A stretch of DNA of 27,936 nt from Lindgomyces ingoldianus. Its lineage: Eukaryota > Ascomycota > Dothideomycetes > Pleosporales > Lindgomycetaceae. The position numbers and the translations under genes are program-made. Position 1 is the stretch's first letter; each line of letters starts with the position of its first letter. Under the pieces are notes generated by a model. That model was not told where the DNA came from. It saw nothing but the letters and a program-made list of their open reading frames with translations, and did not search any database. Location of the stretch: NCBI RefSeq assembly GCF_010093535.1, contig NW_022985208.1, positions 442,499-470,434 on the forward strand. The letters run 5' to 3'. This document shows, piece after piece, positions 1 to 11,401 of the stretch.

Positions 1-66
1 AACGTTGGTTGATTATTCGTACCTTTTGGTTGTATTGGCGGAGTGGTGCGGAGCCCCGTCCTTACA
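1..66 (+). repeat. 3' end of a short LTR (same family as the 153-bp LTR at 26425-26577)
   Basis: This stretch matches the last ~66 bp of the complete element at 26425-26577 with only a few differences. It shares GGTTGATTATTCG, GGTTGTATTGGCG and the terminal CCTTACA. The left part lies outside the window. It is GC-balanced, while the sequence from 67 onward is AT-rich, so the LTR edge is clear at 66. I saw no recognisable primer binding site after it. It could therefore be a solo LTR or the right LTR of an element lying to the left, rather than the 5' LTR of the block at 67-5612. Confidence 0.75.
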
Positions 67-3000
67 CTAAGTATCTTACTAATAAAAAAAGGCGCTGTCT
101 AGCTAACAGCAGTAACTATAAGATATGTGCTGTTATATAATTCTTACCCTAGATCTAGATTACATAAGAGTATAATAAGAATACTAACCTTTAGTTATAA
201 AGTAGATAGAGGGAGGCTAGGCAGATTAAAGCTTTAAAGTAGGTCTTTTAGTAGTTAATTAATTTTGTCTAAAAAAAATTAGTAAACTTTATTAGTAAAG
301 TAAAATTTTATTACAACACCTTTAAAGCGCTTAAATAAAAAGTTATTTAAGAAATTAATAGTATTATTTTAGACTACTAATATACACCTTTACTTTAATA
401 AAAAAGTATAGACTTTTAAGTTAGTAAGTTTCTAAAGTAAATTAAGTAGATAAATATAGAAATAAAATGCAGATACAGACTAAAACTGCTAAATTTTAGA
501 AAGAAGCGTAATAGACTTTTTATTATGCCTAGCTAAGTCTAATATCTACTAAGCATATTCTTAGTTAGTAAGTTCTTACTTTATCCTTATATTCTCTGTT
601 AGCTGTAGAATAGTAAAGTATAGCTATAAATAAGAGTTCTAAAGGCAGGCTTGTACAGTCTATAGCCTTTTACTGCGCAAAATAATAGGAAGGATCTAGG
701 CAAAGTCCCCTTCTAACAGCACTAGAATACCTCTAAATAAGAAGTTGTTTTTTATAATATCTTATAGTGTATAGTTAACTGCTTTAAAGCAGTACTAGTG
801 CTATATTAGGACTTTATCCTATATAATTAAATCTATCTAATAAATAAGGTCTGCAGCAGGAGAGTTTACACGCATAAAGTAAGTAGATTTATCTTTAATA
901 TTAATAAGTATCTTAAACTAATAATAAGCAGTGCAGCTGCTAGAAAGAAGAAGCATAGTAATGCTAGATAATACTATGCACAAAACAATCTTACGTTAAG
1001 TCTAAAAATAAGTGTAAATAGTCTTATATAAAAAGGTCTTTCTAGTTCTGCTAAAGCTTTAAATAAAGTAGTAACTAAATTATAGTGTAGTAAAAATAGA
1101 CTAAGTAATAACATAAAAAACTTTTAGTTAGGCCTTATTTAGCTTATTATACATATTAGTATAATTAAGATTTTGCTTTATAGTGTTGTAATTAAGCTGC
1201 TTAGCAACTAATAGATTAATAGCCTTCTACACCTAATATCTCTATAGCATAGGCATGTTAAAATTAAAAAGGTTTTTTTTAAATAACTTAAGCATAGCCT
1301 AGTTAATTAGCTACAGGCATAAATCTTTTATAAAATTAGTAATGCTAGAGGGCAACACTATTTATTCTAAGTAAAGGGGCAGGTTGTTAGATAGATGTTA
1401 AAAGAACTTATTTTATAACACTATAAAATTACCTACATTTCTAAAGACTAGGGCCTAAAAAAAAATGTAACATAACTTAAAAGTAAGTGCTAAATGCTAA
1501 AGCTTAAGAAATATATACTACTATAATTTATTTTTAACTAAGAGATTAAAAGCTAAATAGGTGTTTTTAAAAGTAAGTTAGATTTAACTATTAACTATGT
1601 AAAAATGTTTAAAACTAATTATACCTAAAATTTGCATAAGAAGCATTTTAAGATAGAAACACTTCCTAAAGAAAAAACTACAGAAGTAGACATAACTAAT
1701 AAAGTACTAATTATGTTAGAACTAAGTCTATTTACTACTATCTTTTCTTAGATTTTAATAATACTAGGTTAAAAAGTCCTAGTAAAGAAAATTACACTTA
1801 TTTATATAAAAAGCATTATACTTTAACTATTTTATTAATAATAATCTTTTTTATTTAACTATAATCTTTACCTGTTTAGCACTATTCTTATTATAAAAGG
1901 TGACTATATGCTGTCTTAGTAAATGCACTGCTAATTAAATAATAAAAGGCTTTTTCTTATAAACTTTAAACTTTATTAATTACTAAACAGCCTTAGTTAG
2001 TCTAATATAGCGCATGTTTAGATACTAGGCAACTTTATTCTCTTACTAGATACAGATAACAACCTAATTAGTGCCTTTATAAATATACTTATGTATATAT
2101 TTAACTAACTTTATAAAGGCACAGACTTTTATGTTAACATGTGCATTATACTTACATAAAAAGTATAGACTATAAGGCACTACTTAGTAATTATTAACTA
2201 TAATATTTTAACTATAACACTTTATAACCTAAGTTAAACTAAGTTAATGCTAATATATAAAATAACTATCTCTACTAACTAAAGTCTTATTAGTGTATTT
2301 CTTTAGAAATTACTTCTAACAGGTTACTTAGAGAGAACGCTTTATAGTCTGCATATAGGGCATGCTAGGATTTAAGGTTTTATATAGCCTATAAACTATA
2401 GTAGTTTTAATAATATTACTTAAAACTTTATTTAGATCTTAAGCCTTTATAAAAAGCTTAGCCTATATAACTTAATTAATAAAGTTTAGATTAAGGAACT
2501 AATTATAGTAATTATAATATAAAAAAAGTAAAATGTAAGCATAAAGTAAACTCTGCTTCTAGTACTTAATAGTATACATAATACTAGTATACTAGCTAAA
2601 TACATAGTTAGTCTAGAGGTCTGTAAGAAGGGAGTTAAAACATAGCTTAAAAACACGCGCAACTAGATCTAGCTAATCTAATAGCTAAAAGGACATACTA
2701 ATCTCCTGCTCTAACTCTAGCTATTTAGGATTAGTAGTAAAAGTAATAAATAAAGCAGGTTAACTAAGCTTTTAAATAATAGCTATAAAGTCTTAATAAC
2801 ACTACATAATAAAGTAACTACTACTAATGTAACTTAAAAAAAAATAGTTTAAATTTTAACTAAATTAGCCTAAAAGTTATTTTAATTTAATGTATTATGC
2901 ACTTTTTAATATAAATTAGCATGTAACTGTCTCTAATTTGCTGTAATCTACTATAACTTCCTCTGTTTACACTAAGCCTAGCAGTTAATAACAAATTACT

Positions 3001-5612
3001 AGAATAATAGACTATAATTAAAAGGCATAATAAAACTACTACACTAAGAAAATAGGTAGAATTAGTAATACTTAGAATTAGTTAGAGTATCCTAGGTGCA
3101 AGACATGCGTGAAGTACGCAGCTATAAACTATAGTAAAACCTAAGAGTACTCTATAAAAACATTAAAACATAGTAAAGAGGCTAATATACTATATGTGTA
3201 TGTTTAATCTTTTAGTATAAAAACTAATAGTGTCTTAAATTAGAGCTAAGTTAGTAGTAAAAAATAAGATTTTAGTTATAATCTTTAACTAGCTTATTAT
3301 AGACTAGAGTAGTAATTTTTTTAGTAATAAGTAAGTTTTCTTAATATTAATTAGCCCTAGCCTACATAATTAACTATAGTTATAAATTAAAAGTAATTTA
3401 TAATTTTTTATTTTACTTATAAGCTTACTGCAACTACTTATGTGCAGTTTTATATATTTTAATTTAAGAATTATTATAATCTGTCTTAACTATCTATAGT
3501 AGCTGCGTAAGTATAGTTAGATTAAAACTACTATTAGCCTAATGCTCTATACACGCACTGTTAGCCTAGGCAGGATTGTAAAAGTATAGCTGTGTGTAAG
3601 AGAGAATGTCCCTCTTAGTAAGCTTTAATAAGCTGTGCATATAGTACATCTCTTTTATAATTTAAAAAACTTTTACACTTATACTACACACACTTTAATT
3701 TATTTATTTATAGTTAGCTAATGTAAAAGCTAAAGCTGTGTTATATAATTAAAAATGCTTTTAAAAGAATCTGCTAAGTAAGTGCTTACTTTATAAAAGA
3801 TAATATAAAAATAAAAGTAGATCTAGAAAAGTTAAAAGGTTAATATTACTTATTAAGCAACATATAAAGTACTAAGAAGAATCTGCCTAACTTTTATTAA
3901 CTTACTTTTTAAGCTAGTAAAAGGCACTACAGTTAAGATAGCTACTTATAAAATTCTATATTAGACTAAAGTTAATAAAAGTAATATAGTTTATAGTAGT
4001 AATAATATATGCTTTTAGTAAATTATTTTATAAAAGACTAGCCTTTAGTTACTTCTAATCTCTACACATAAATAGGGATAAGGCAGGCTAATCTAAAGTG
4101 TGTTAAAAGAGTAAAAATTAGACAAGTCTTTATAAAGTTAGCTATATATTATAATAATGTATATATATAAACAGTGTAAAAGGAGTAAAAGTTAGCGTAA
4201 AAAACTTAAAAAAAGTTAATTATATATTATAATAAATCTAGATAGATAGCGTAGGAGAAGTAAAAAAAAGCATAAAAGTTTTAAAAAAGTCTTAATATAT
4301 ATAAAATAATTAATTAAGCACTAGCGTTCTGCTTAATGCAGTGTTACGCCTAGCATGTGCAGGTTAGCCCTAGCATAGACCTAATTAGACTATAGTAGCG
4401 CAAGCACAAACACGTTTTAAGGGTTATGCATTAGAGTTAACATTAGCTAATAGCTAACACGCTTAGATAAAACTAGATATAAGCGCTAAAAAATATAATA
4501 ATTATAATAAAGTAACATACTACATAGCTATGTCTATTACACTAGTAATAAGAAGCTTTAACTTTATTAGTAGGAAAGTTAGAGAGAGGTCTATAGTTAT
4601 TATAGACTAGGCAGAAAGTAAGCAATAAGTCTATATAGTAATAATATAAAAAGATAACACTATATAATAAAAAAAAAAGGACAGGTTAAGAAAGAAAAGT
4701 ACTAATTAAAAAAAGTTAAAGTAAATTAGAGATAAATTAACTTTAAGTAAATTAAAATCCTGCTTATTAAAATAAAGCGTAGTAAAGCTTATACTACACT
4801 AAATAAATTTATTTTTTTAAAGTTTTTAAAAGTATAACTTTTTTTAAAACAGCATTCTTATTAAGTTTAAAAAAGGACTTAATTAAGCTAAAAACTTCTA
4901 AAAAAAATTTTATATAAAAAAAAATTTAAGCTATTTAAACTTATTATTCTAAGTAATAAAACACTTTTAAGCTCTTACCTCTTATGTAATAGTTTATAGT
5001 ATGTAAATATGCTCTTAATTTTAATATAATTAGTATAGCTTTATAGCTTAAAGAAAAAAAGAAACAGTTAAAAGTGTTTTATATTAGGCTAATATTATAT
5101 TAAGTGTAATCTTAAGGCCTTTATAATTCTTTATAAAGGTTAGTAGATAATGTAAAATAACTTAATACACTTACATATATTATAAATAGCTATAATATAG
5201 TAGCTTACTATAACTTATTATTATTATAAAGTAAAGTTAACTAAGGCTGTAAAGGTATTAAAGCAGATAATGTCTAGTTAGAAAAGATTAGAATAGGTTA
5301 AAGTAGATGTAAAGCTAAAGCCTAAAGTCACACTACTGTTTTGCTTAACTAGGGGGAGATTCTCTAGAACCCCCTTTTTGCCTGTAGTAGGCTTTGCTTA
5401 GAAGGTCTTAGTAAAGCTAATTACATTTAGTAGAAAAAATTACACTATAGAAGTAATTTTTACACCCCTAACTATGCAGTAGTTAATTATAATAGAAAAA
5501 AAAGAAGACTAGATTAAGCATGTAGCATAGCAGAATAATTACTTAAAGCTTAAAAATAAACAGTAACCTAGCTTTTTAGTTACTAATTTTCTACTAATTA
5601 AATTAATAGCCG
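67..5612. mobile_element. AT-rich, RIP-degraded repeat block, family not identified
   Basis: About 5.5 kb of TA-rich DNA with no intact reading frame above 60 codons. On the + strand some stretches (for example near 1201-1460 and 2290-2440) read as long frames interrupted only by TAA/TAG, as expected if CAA/CAG codons were changed by C-to-T mutation, so at least part of it was probably protein-coding on +. I could not match these frames to a known transposon protein. No terminal repeats were found that would delimit a single element, and it may be composite. Slightly GC-richer patches survive near 4320-4480 and 5340-5400. Confidence 0.55.
4098..4325. repeat. ~76-bp imperfect tandem repeat, three copies
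   Basis: Three successive units start near 4098, 4174 and 4249. Each begins with a GTGTNAAAAGGAGTAAAA-like stretch followed by a run of A/T ending in TATATATTATAATAA or a variant. The period is 75-76 bp. The third unit is the most diverged. The units differ largely by changes consistent with RIP, so the repeat probably predates the mutation. Confidence 0.55.
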
Positions 5613-6640
5613 GCTTATATCCGGACCAATAGGAGAGAGGGCTTGGCGGTAGAGATAGTGTAATATTTGATGATTGATGATGCAACACCGCTGTCACTTC
5701 GGACGAGACTACTAGGCAGAGCTGATAAGCCCAGGCTGCGTTAGACTCCGTCTAACACGCTGGGGATGGAGTGTAAACATACACAAGGATTCAAGAATAG
5801 GCAAGCTGGACGCAAACCTTCTAAAGTGCAGACAGTGAAGAACGCCTCACATTCAATTTCAGTACTGTTCGCAAATACAAAGCAGTACAAATTAGAGAGC
5901 GGCAATAAGGATAATCTTGCAGTACTTGCACCTAAAAACTTGGAACTCACAGTCTTTAGACTCTGGGACAAGATGCAGGAGCCAGTGTTTTAAAAAGCAG
6001 CAGCTAGGCTCTATACCACCGCACCGAACTTAGAGGTCTAGTCGCTAGCATTGTCTCGCTACTCAACATTGAAAAGACTTTCCCTGCTCCTAAGGCGTAA
6101 GTTACCCTCGTTAAGTAGGAAACAGCAGAGATTTAGGATAGACAAGCCCCGGAGCTTGTAGAGAGCGCTGTTATAGCGTGGACAGTTTGTTGCTAGCTGC
6201 AAAAGAAGCCCTTACAGGGCACTAATACTAAAATCTTGTGATTAAAGGGAGGGCACAAATTAGCGATGCATTTAATAGTGACAAGGAGGGTGAAGTAAAG
6301 GGGGCATCTTTTAAATATAATAGTGTAATGGTTGACGAGACTAGGAAAGCACTTATTATAACCAAGTATAGTAGGAAAGATATCTAGGATGATTAGGCTT
6401 TGCGTTCCTCTACTATTAGCTAATTCACTCCTCTTTTGTCACATCAGCCTAGTTACTGTGTGTGCGGCTAAACCAGAAAGTGTACTAAATCACACTGCTT
6501 CTTAGTGCAGGCAATAATGCCAACGCTGCACGACCAGAATGGATCGTAGGTTCGTCCAGAAGCTCCATGATGGATTCTTTGTTGGAAAACAGGTTGCGTG
6601 GGCGCGATTTTGAGTCTTTGTAGCTGTACATTAATAAACA
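5613..6640. other. Transition zone from AT-rich to GC-balanced DNA, no gene supported
   Basis: Composition shifts abruptly near 5613 (GCCGGCTTATATCCGG) and reaches a normal level by about 6.5 kb. Short overlapping frames exist on both strands (5741-5993), but neither has homology I recognise or codon bias that separates it from its antisense partner. An imperfect inverted repeat, GTTAGAC-TCC-GTCTAAC, lies at 5740-5756. The zone may be a decayed flank or leftover repeat. Confidence 0.5.
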
Positions 6641-6645
6641 AAATG

Positions 6646-6678
6646 CATACTTAAAACATACTTAAAACATACTTAAAG
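6646..6678. repeat. 11-bp tandem repeat (CATACTTAAAA), three copies
   Basis: CATACTTAAAA occurs twice exactly at 6646-6656 and 6657-6667, then once as CATACTTAAAG at 6668-6678. It is a short minisatellite in non-coding DNA. Confidence 0.85.
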
Positions 6679-9560
6679 GCACATATAACTGCGCGGTGGG
6701 ACCATTTCACACTTCAAGCGTGGCTAGAATGAAGTTTTCTGCTGGGCTTAGGCGGAAGCCGAATTCGCTAGTGGCCGTGCAAAATCCGACACTATCTTTT
6801 CCAATATTCTCAGTCAGCTTTGCATTTTTATCGAAACTTCGTGTCTCGGCTCCCGGCACGGATGCGGATTAGCTGAACTGGAAGACTGCTCGTGAAGCGA
6901 GTCAGAGGGTCCAGTACGTGCATACGAAAGCTACTAGTTTCTGTCGTATAGAGTGGAGTAGGGTGGGAAGTGGGGAGGAAGATTTTATAAGTGGGTTGGA
7001 GTGGATTTGGAGTGGATTTGGGTTTGGGATGATGTTGTGTGGCGCGGGAATGCTGTATAAGCTTACAGTGTGATTGGACTGTCAAGGAACAAAGTCGGCC
7101 GAGGACACGAAGAGGGCACTTTGCTCACATTCATTGATATGTATTATTGATGTACACAGTACCCTATTCTGTGTCTAGAATGTAGAGTAGCTTGATGAAT
7201 ATTTTCCTCCCACATGTTGCAGATTGCTTGTCCAACGGTCGGGTAGGTAGAACCTAGGCATCTAGGAAGCTAGTTACTCAAGATATCGCAAGCCTCGGCT
7301 GAGGCTCTTTGCACTACTTGAAGTTGTTCCACTCATCGCGGAAACATGGTATCATGTGCATACCCGTTGCCTTTTAATCCTAGACTTACTTGGAAGGTAT
7401 ACAGACTCCTTGCTTTCTGTACCACTATCCGATGGAAGACCTTAGAGGCGAAATTGTGACACCCGAGAGCCGTCGGAGGCTGCTGGTTGATGTTGGTCTC
7501 ACCATTTTTGGACTTAAATCTTAGGGTATTGTCGTACATGACGTACTGATACCGACTGAGACATAGAGCAATATTTTCTGACGTCAAGCCTCAGGCTCTC
7601 ACACATTGCGTTAAAAAGGAATAGCCAGACATCTCCCGCCCAAACAAAAGTCTTGGAAAAGTCTTGGAAAAGTCTTGGAAAGGACTTGGAAAAGGGACCC
7701 AGGACACGTCGTCTCCAAGACCTTGGTACGCTTGAGTTCGCTTGACAGTCTTACATTGTCTGTGTCTGGTAGCGATACGAGACAGAACAAGTCTTGAGGA
7801 ACAAAGTAATTTTGCCTACTAAACTCATGCGCGGAGGGTTTGAAACCTTGAAACTGAGGCAGGGTGGTATGGCAGCTCAGGTGATGTTGCTGTGGCATGA
7901 CTGAGGCATGAGTTGTCCTGTGACGCTTTCTCCGGCCAAGCCTGACGCTGAGAAAGAATGCCATGTGAGAGCAGGGCAGGCTGGCTTAGATAATTGATTG
8001 TGGAGGCCTTGTCTGCATGAAGAGTGTCGCCCTGAAGACGAACGTTAAGAAAAAGCTTAAAGTGACGGCAGCGAAGACAGGCGGGTTGATGTATCAGATT
8101 AATTGAGAAACGGTAGGCCCCGCATCACTGGGCGCATGAACTTGATTGCGACGCGTTGAACACCAGCTTTTTGAGCGGAATTTTTTTTTTGGAAGATGAC
8201 CAAGGCTCCAGGAAACACGGGAAGCCTGCCTTTCTCGCTCTCTATTTATGCAATCTGATGCTGCAAGATTGACAACGATTAATTCAGTGAGGCTTACTGA
8301 AGATTGGGAGGATCGGAAGCTATGCAGCCGAGTAGATGAGCTATGGTAATTCCACATGCGGCTCGATATTGCTTTGGTCGATTGTGTCCTTATGGGAATG
8401 GTAGATATTGCTCTTCACCCTCCTCAACAGAAGGCTGTAGGGCAGACTGGCTGCAGTTCTTGACGTCGCAGAAATGCATGGGTGACCCGTCACGGAATGG
8501 GGTTGGCGGCGGACGGCGATTTGGAACGACGCGGCGCCTTCCACTGTTCCAGCCCTGTGAGGATGATGAGTGGTGGGCTCGAGAGTGGAGAGGACGGGAT
8601 TTAGTTGCTGAATGATTCCAGAATCACTAGTGATGGTGGACAGATGTTTAGTCAATGCGAATGCGGCAGGTCCTTGGGCTATGACTTCGTAGAATGCACC
8701 CCAAAGATATGGATATGGATGGTGTGAGAGATACGGGGGAAGGAAACGTAAGCCTTTCGTATCTACTCCAGTTTATTTACCAGTCAATTGGCTGTGGGCG
8801 CCTCTTGCAAAAGCAGCGCAAAGACGCTGGTCGTCGGCGGAATTCCTGTCGAGGGCGACATGCGCTCAGCATTTAGGTCGTAGGTGGCGGGGGCTTTTGG
8901 ATGTATTTTTGTCTTTCCTGGACGATGCGAATGCCACCAGCGCATCTTAGCCATTGGAAAGATTGCGCCATGACGAGCCAGGCACCCTAGTCCAGAAGCA
9001 GCACGCCGCCGGGAGAGCGCACTGTGTTTCAGGATGCAGAATGCCGAGTGGCTGCAGCTGCGCGGACGACGGATGACCATGGTCTTCCTCTGGAGCTTGA
9101 ACTTCGTTGGGAACGGACAAAAGAGGTAGTCCTGAGATGTACAAGCAGCGCCAGAGCACGGGCTGGCAAGGCCACGTAGCAGCAGAAGCATAAAGAGGCC
9201 CAGACAGACTCTCGGAAAGGCATTCGCGGCATTGGGTGCAGCACACTCGCGATCGAATCATGGCCCGTTGCAACGGGATTCGCCAGAGGTGTGGCGCTGC
9301 TTTCACGCCGTCGTAAACGCGTGGCCCCTTCAGCTATCTTTGCTAGCCTCTTTGAAGAGGCCCGAGGAGTGCGCTGATATTAATACTAGCTGAGAATAGA
9401 ATATGTGATCGTTTTCGGCCTCCACAAACACATCAAGACGCAGGTCATTCTTCTCCCCTGAATGACAGATCATCGACTTCTAACTTGCATCTCCCACGGC
9501 TCTGAGAGAACGCTCCTCGGCGGCGCCGCGAATGATCGACGCCTCTGATTCCTAGCGCCC
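6679..9560. other. GC-balanced intergenic region without a supportable gene
   Basis: Nearly 3 kb of normal composition. Several overlapping frames of 60-135 codons occur on both strands, many lacking an ATG. None shows a recognisable domain, signal peptide or splice structure. A G-rich stretch with two GGAGTGGATTT units lies at about 6955-7030. A multi-exon gene, a long non-coding RNA or a lineage-specific gene cannot be excluded from sequence alone. Confidence 0.4.
7650..7693. repeat. 11-bp tandem repeat (GTCTTGGAAAA), about four copies
   Basis: GTCTTGGAAAA is repeated at 7650-7660 and 7661-7671, then continues as GTCTTGGAAA and a degenerate GACTTGGAAAA. It is a short minisatellite in the intergenic region. 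Confidence 0.8.
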
Positions 9561-9880
9561 ACTCTTGAAACCGCAGCTTACCCTAAAGGTTCACGACTCT
9601 CTGGAGCCGCGACCCACGCCCCAAGAATTCCTCCGCCAACTGATCTCCAGCTTTTTGCAAACCAACGCCACTCGTTTTCTGTCGTTGCTCCGACCTTTGC
9701 AGGGCAGGGTTCATTTCCACATCCGACTGGCCGCCCTTGCTGAAACCGCTTAGCTTCCATGGTTGTACGACCCTGTGAGTGCGGCTGTTGATAAGGTACA
9801 CACTGCCCAAAACAGGGTCCCCTTCTGCGCACCGACCGAAATACTTGTGGCAGGGGCAGCTACAGGAAATCATATACCTT

Positions 9881-10022
9881 CCCCCCCCCCCCCCCCCCAA
9901 ATCGCTCTGCAGTGCTCTCTCTCCCCAGTCTTGCCCATCCTCTCGGCCTCTTTGACTGGCCCTCCCTCTCCTTTCCCCTCGGTCTCTCCTCCACGCCGGC
10001 AGCTGGCCAGCGCCCAGCGACG
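9881..10022 (+). promoter_or_regulatory. Poly-C tract and CT-rich promoter/5' UTR of the OCH1-like gene
   Basis: An uninterrupted run of 18 C lies at 9881-9898. It is followed by about 100 bp dominated by C and T with few A, such as TCTCTCTCCCC and CCTCCCTCTCCTTTCCCC. Long pyrimidine tracts just upstream of the start codon are common in well-expressed genes of filamentous fungi. There is no ATG between the C tract and the chosen start at 10023. Homopolymers of this length are prone to length variation, so promoter spacing may be polymorphic. Confidence 0.5.
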
Positions 10023-11401
10023 ATGCTCACCTTCCGCAAAGCCCTGGTGCTCTCCCTCGCCCTCCTATCGTTCTTCTTCATATTCCGATCACATCATTCG
10101 ACCACCCAGCCCTCTCCTATCCGCAATGCCGATGACCTCCCTAAACCCGCCTCCCTCATGAAGCCGAAGCCTGGTGCCCAGCAGCCCGCGAAGCAGGAAC
10201 CAACCCAGCCCGCGAAGCCGGATAGTACGGATGCAAAGTGGAAAGAGCCCGATTCTCCGATCAAGAAGCCCAAGACGCAAATCAGCATGGACGAGCTGAG
10301 GAAGCGGCCGTTGAAGCAGCAGCTGGAGTACCAGTTCCCCTATGACGTCGAGGCAAAGTTTCCGGCGTACATTTGGCAGACGTGGAAGTACACACCCAGT
10401 CAAGGTGAATTCGACGAGGTGTTTCGCGAGGCTGAGGCTAGCTGGACGATCCTCCACCCTACGTTCGTCCATGAAGTCATCACTGACCAGGTCGCCGTGC
10501 ACCTGATTCGACACCTCTACGCCTCGGTCCCTGAAGTCATGGAAGCCTACAATGCACTTCCTCTGCCCGTCCTCAAAGCCGACTTCTTCCGCTACCTGAT
10601 CCTGCTCGCTCGGGGAGGCATCTACTCTGACATCGACACGGCAGCTCTCAAGAGCGCTGCAGACTGGATCCCTCAGGAGGTTCCTAGCAAGTCGTACGGC
10701 ATGGTCATTGGCATCGAAGCCGATCCCGACCGGTCTGATTGGGCTCTCTGGTACTCGCGTCGTATTCAATTTTGCCAATGGACCATTCAATCCAAGCCCG
10801 GCCACCCAATCCTTGTGGACGTCGTCGCAAACATCACCCAGGAAACCCTGAAGCGGAAAGCCGAGGGCCGTCTGAGCAAGGACCACAAAGGTATCATTGA
10901 ATTCACTGGTCCCGCGCTGTGGACCGACAGTATCTTCGATTTCTTCAACAACCCTGATTACTTCGACATGAGCACAAGCAAGGGCAATATCACCTGGCAG
11001 CACTTCACCGGCATGAAAAACCCCAAAAAAGTCGGCGATGTGATTATCCTCCCCATTACAAGTTTCAGCCCTGGGATCAAGACAATGAATGCAGGCGAGG
11101 AGGACGACCCGATGGCGTTCGTGAAGCACAACTTTGAAGGTTTGTACCCTTTCCCCTTCCCCCCCGCCATTACAATTCTCTGCCTTGAACTCGAGCCGAG
11201 GTGCACAAGCTAGATGGCAGGAATAGTGGTTCCACGTTACGCTGTGCTTGTGTCACCGTAACACATCATCCACTTGCACGGAGCCGACGTTTCCTCGATG
11301 TCAATCACTCACCCGAATAGCAACATTTATGGATACTAACTTTTTCCGCAGGGACCTGGAAACCGGAAGAGTTGCGCCACATCGGCGAAGTCTTCACATG
11401 A
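10023..11401 (+). CDS. OCH1-like alpha-1,6-mannosyltransferase (glycosyltransferase family 32), two exons
   Basis: Predicted type II Golgi membrane enzyme that adds mannose from GDP-mannose to N-glycan cores (role known for the OCH1/HOC1 family). Model: join(10023..11139, 11352..11401), 388 residues. Residues 1-6 are a short cytosolic tail and 7-22 a membrane anchor. Residues 27-100 form a Pro/Lys/Gln-rich stem. The catalytic domain starts at AYIWQTWKYTP (115-125). LPVLKADFFRYLILLARGGI is followed by YSDID, the DXD metal-binding motif (Asp203, Asp205). Downstream come GIEADPDRSDW, RRIQFCQWTIQ and IEFTGPALWTD, all typical of OCH1. Possible N-glycosylation sites are Asn270 and Asn322. The start at 10023 is the first in-frame ATG, has A at -3, and places the anchor at the N-terminus. 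Without splicing the frame would end in an unrelated tail. The intron (GTTTGT...TACTAAC...CAG) restores the ending EGTWKPEELRHIGEVFT. Subfamily (OCH1, HOC1 or a paralogue) is not resolved. Confidence 0.9.
11140..11351 (+). other. Intron of the OCH1-like gene
   Basis: A 212-bp intron with donor GTTTGT at 11140, a perfect TACTAAC branch site at 11334-11340 and acceptor CCGCAG ending at 11351. Joining GAAG to GGACCTGG keeps the frame and gives a C-terminus ending in FEGTWKPEELRHIGEV. It is long for a fungal intron, and the second exon is only 50 nt. Confidence 0.85.

Noticed and set aside
5741..5993. Opposed 75-76-codon frames at the left composition boundary
   Set aside because: Sense and antisense frames are equally open, and neither has a recognisable motif; probably transition-zone DNA.
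6955..7030. G-rich run as a possible G-quadruplex
   Set aside because: It has three close GGG runs but the fourth is only GG or far away, and no gene is nearby to give it a role.
7611..7964. 117-codon minus-strand frame with a real ATG
   Set aside because: The C-terminal part is made by the 11-bp minisatellite at 7650-7693, and no family, signal peptide or conserved motif is visible. Kept only as a possibility for transcript checks.
8784..9306. Overlapping minus-strand frames of 71-135 codons, some Cys-rich
   Set aside because: Several frames overlap one another on the same strand, none has a recognisable domain, and composition alone could keep them open.
10089..11129. 346-codon minus-strand frame
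   Set aside because: It is fully antisense to the OCH1-like gene, whose + frame has clear family motifs. GC-rich third positions create the shadow.
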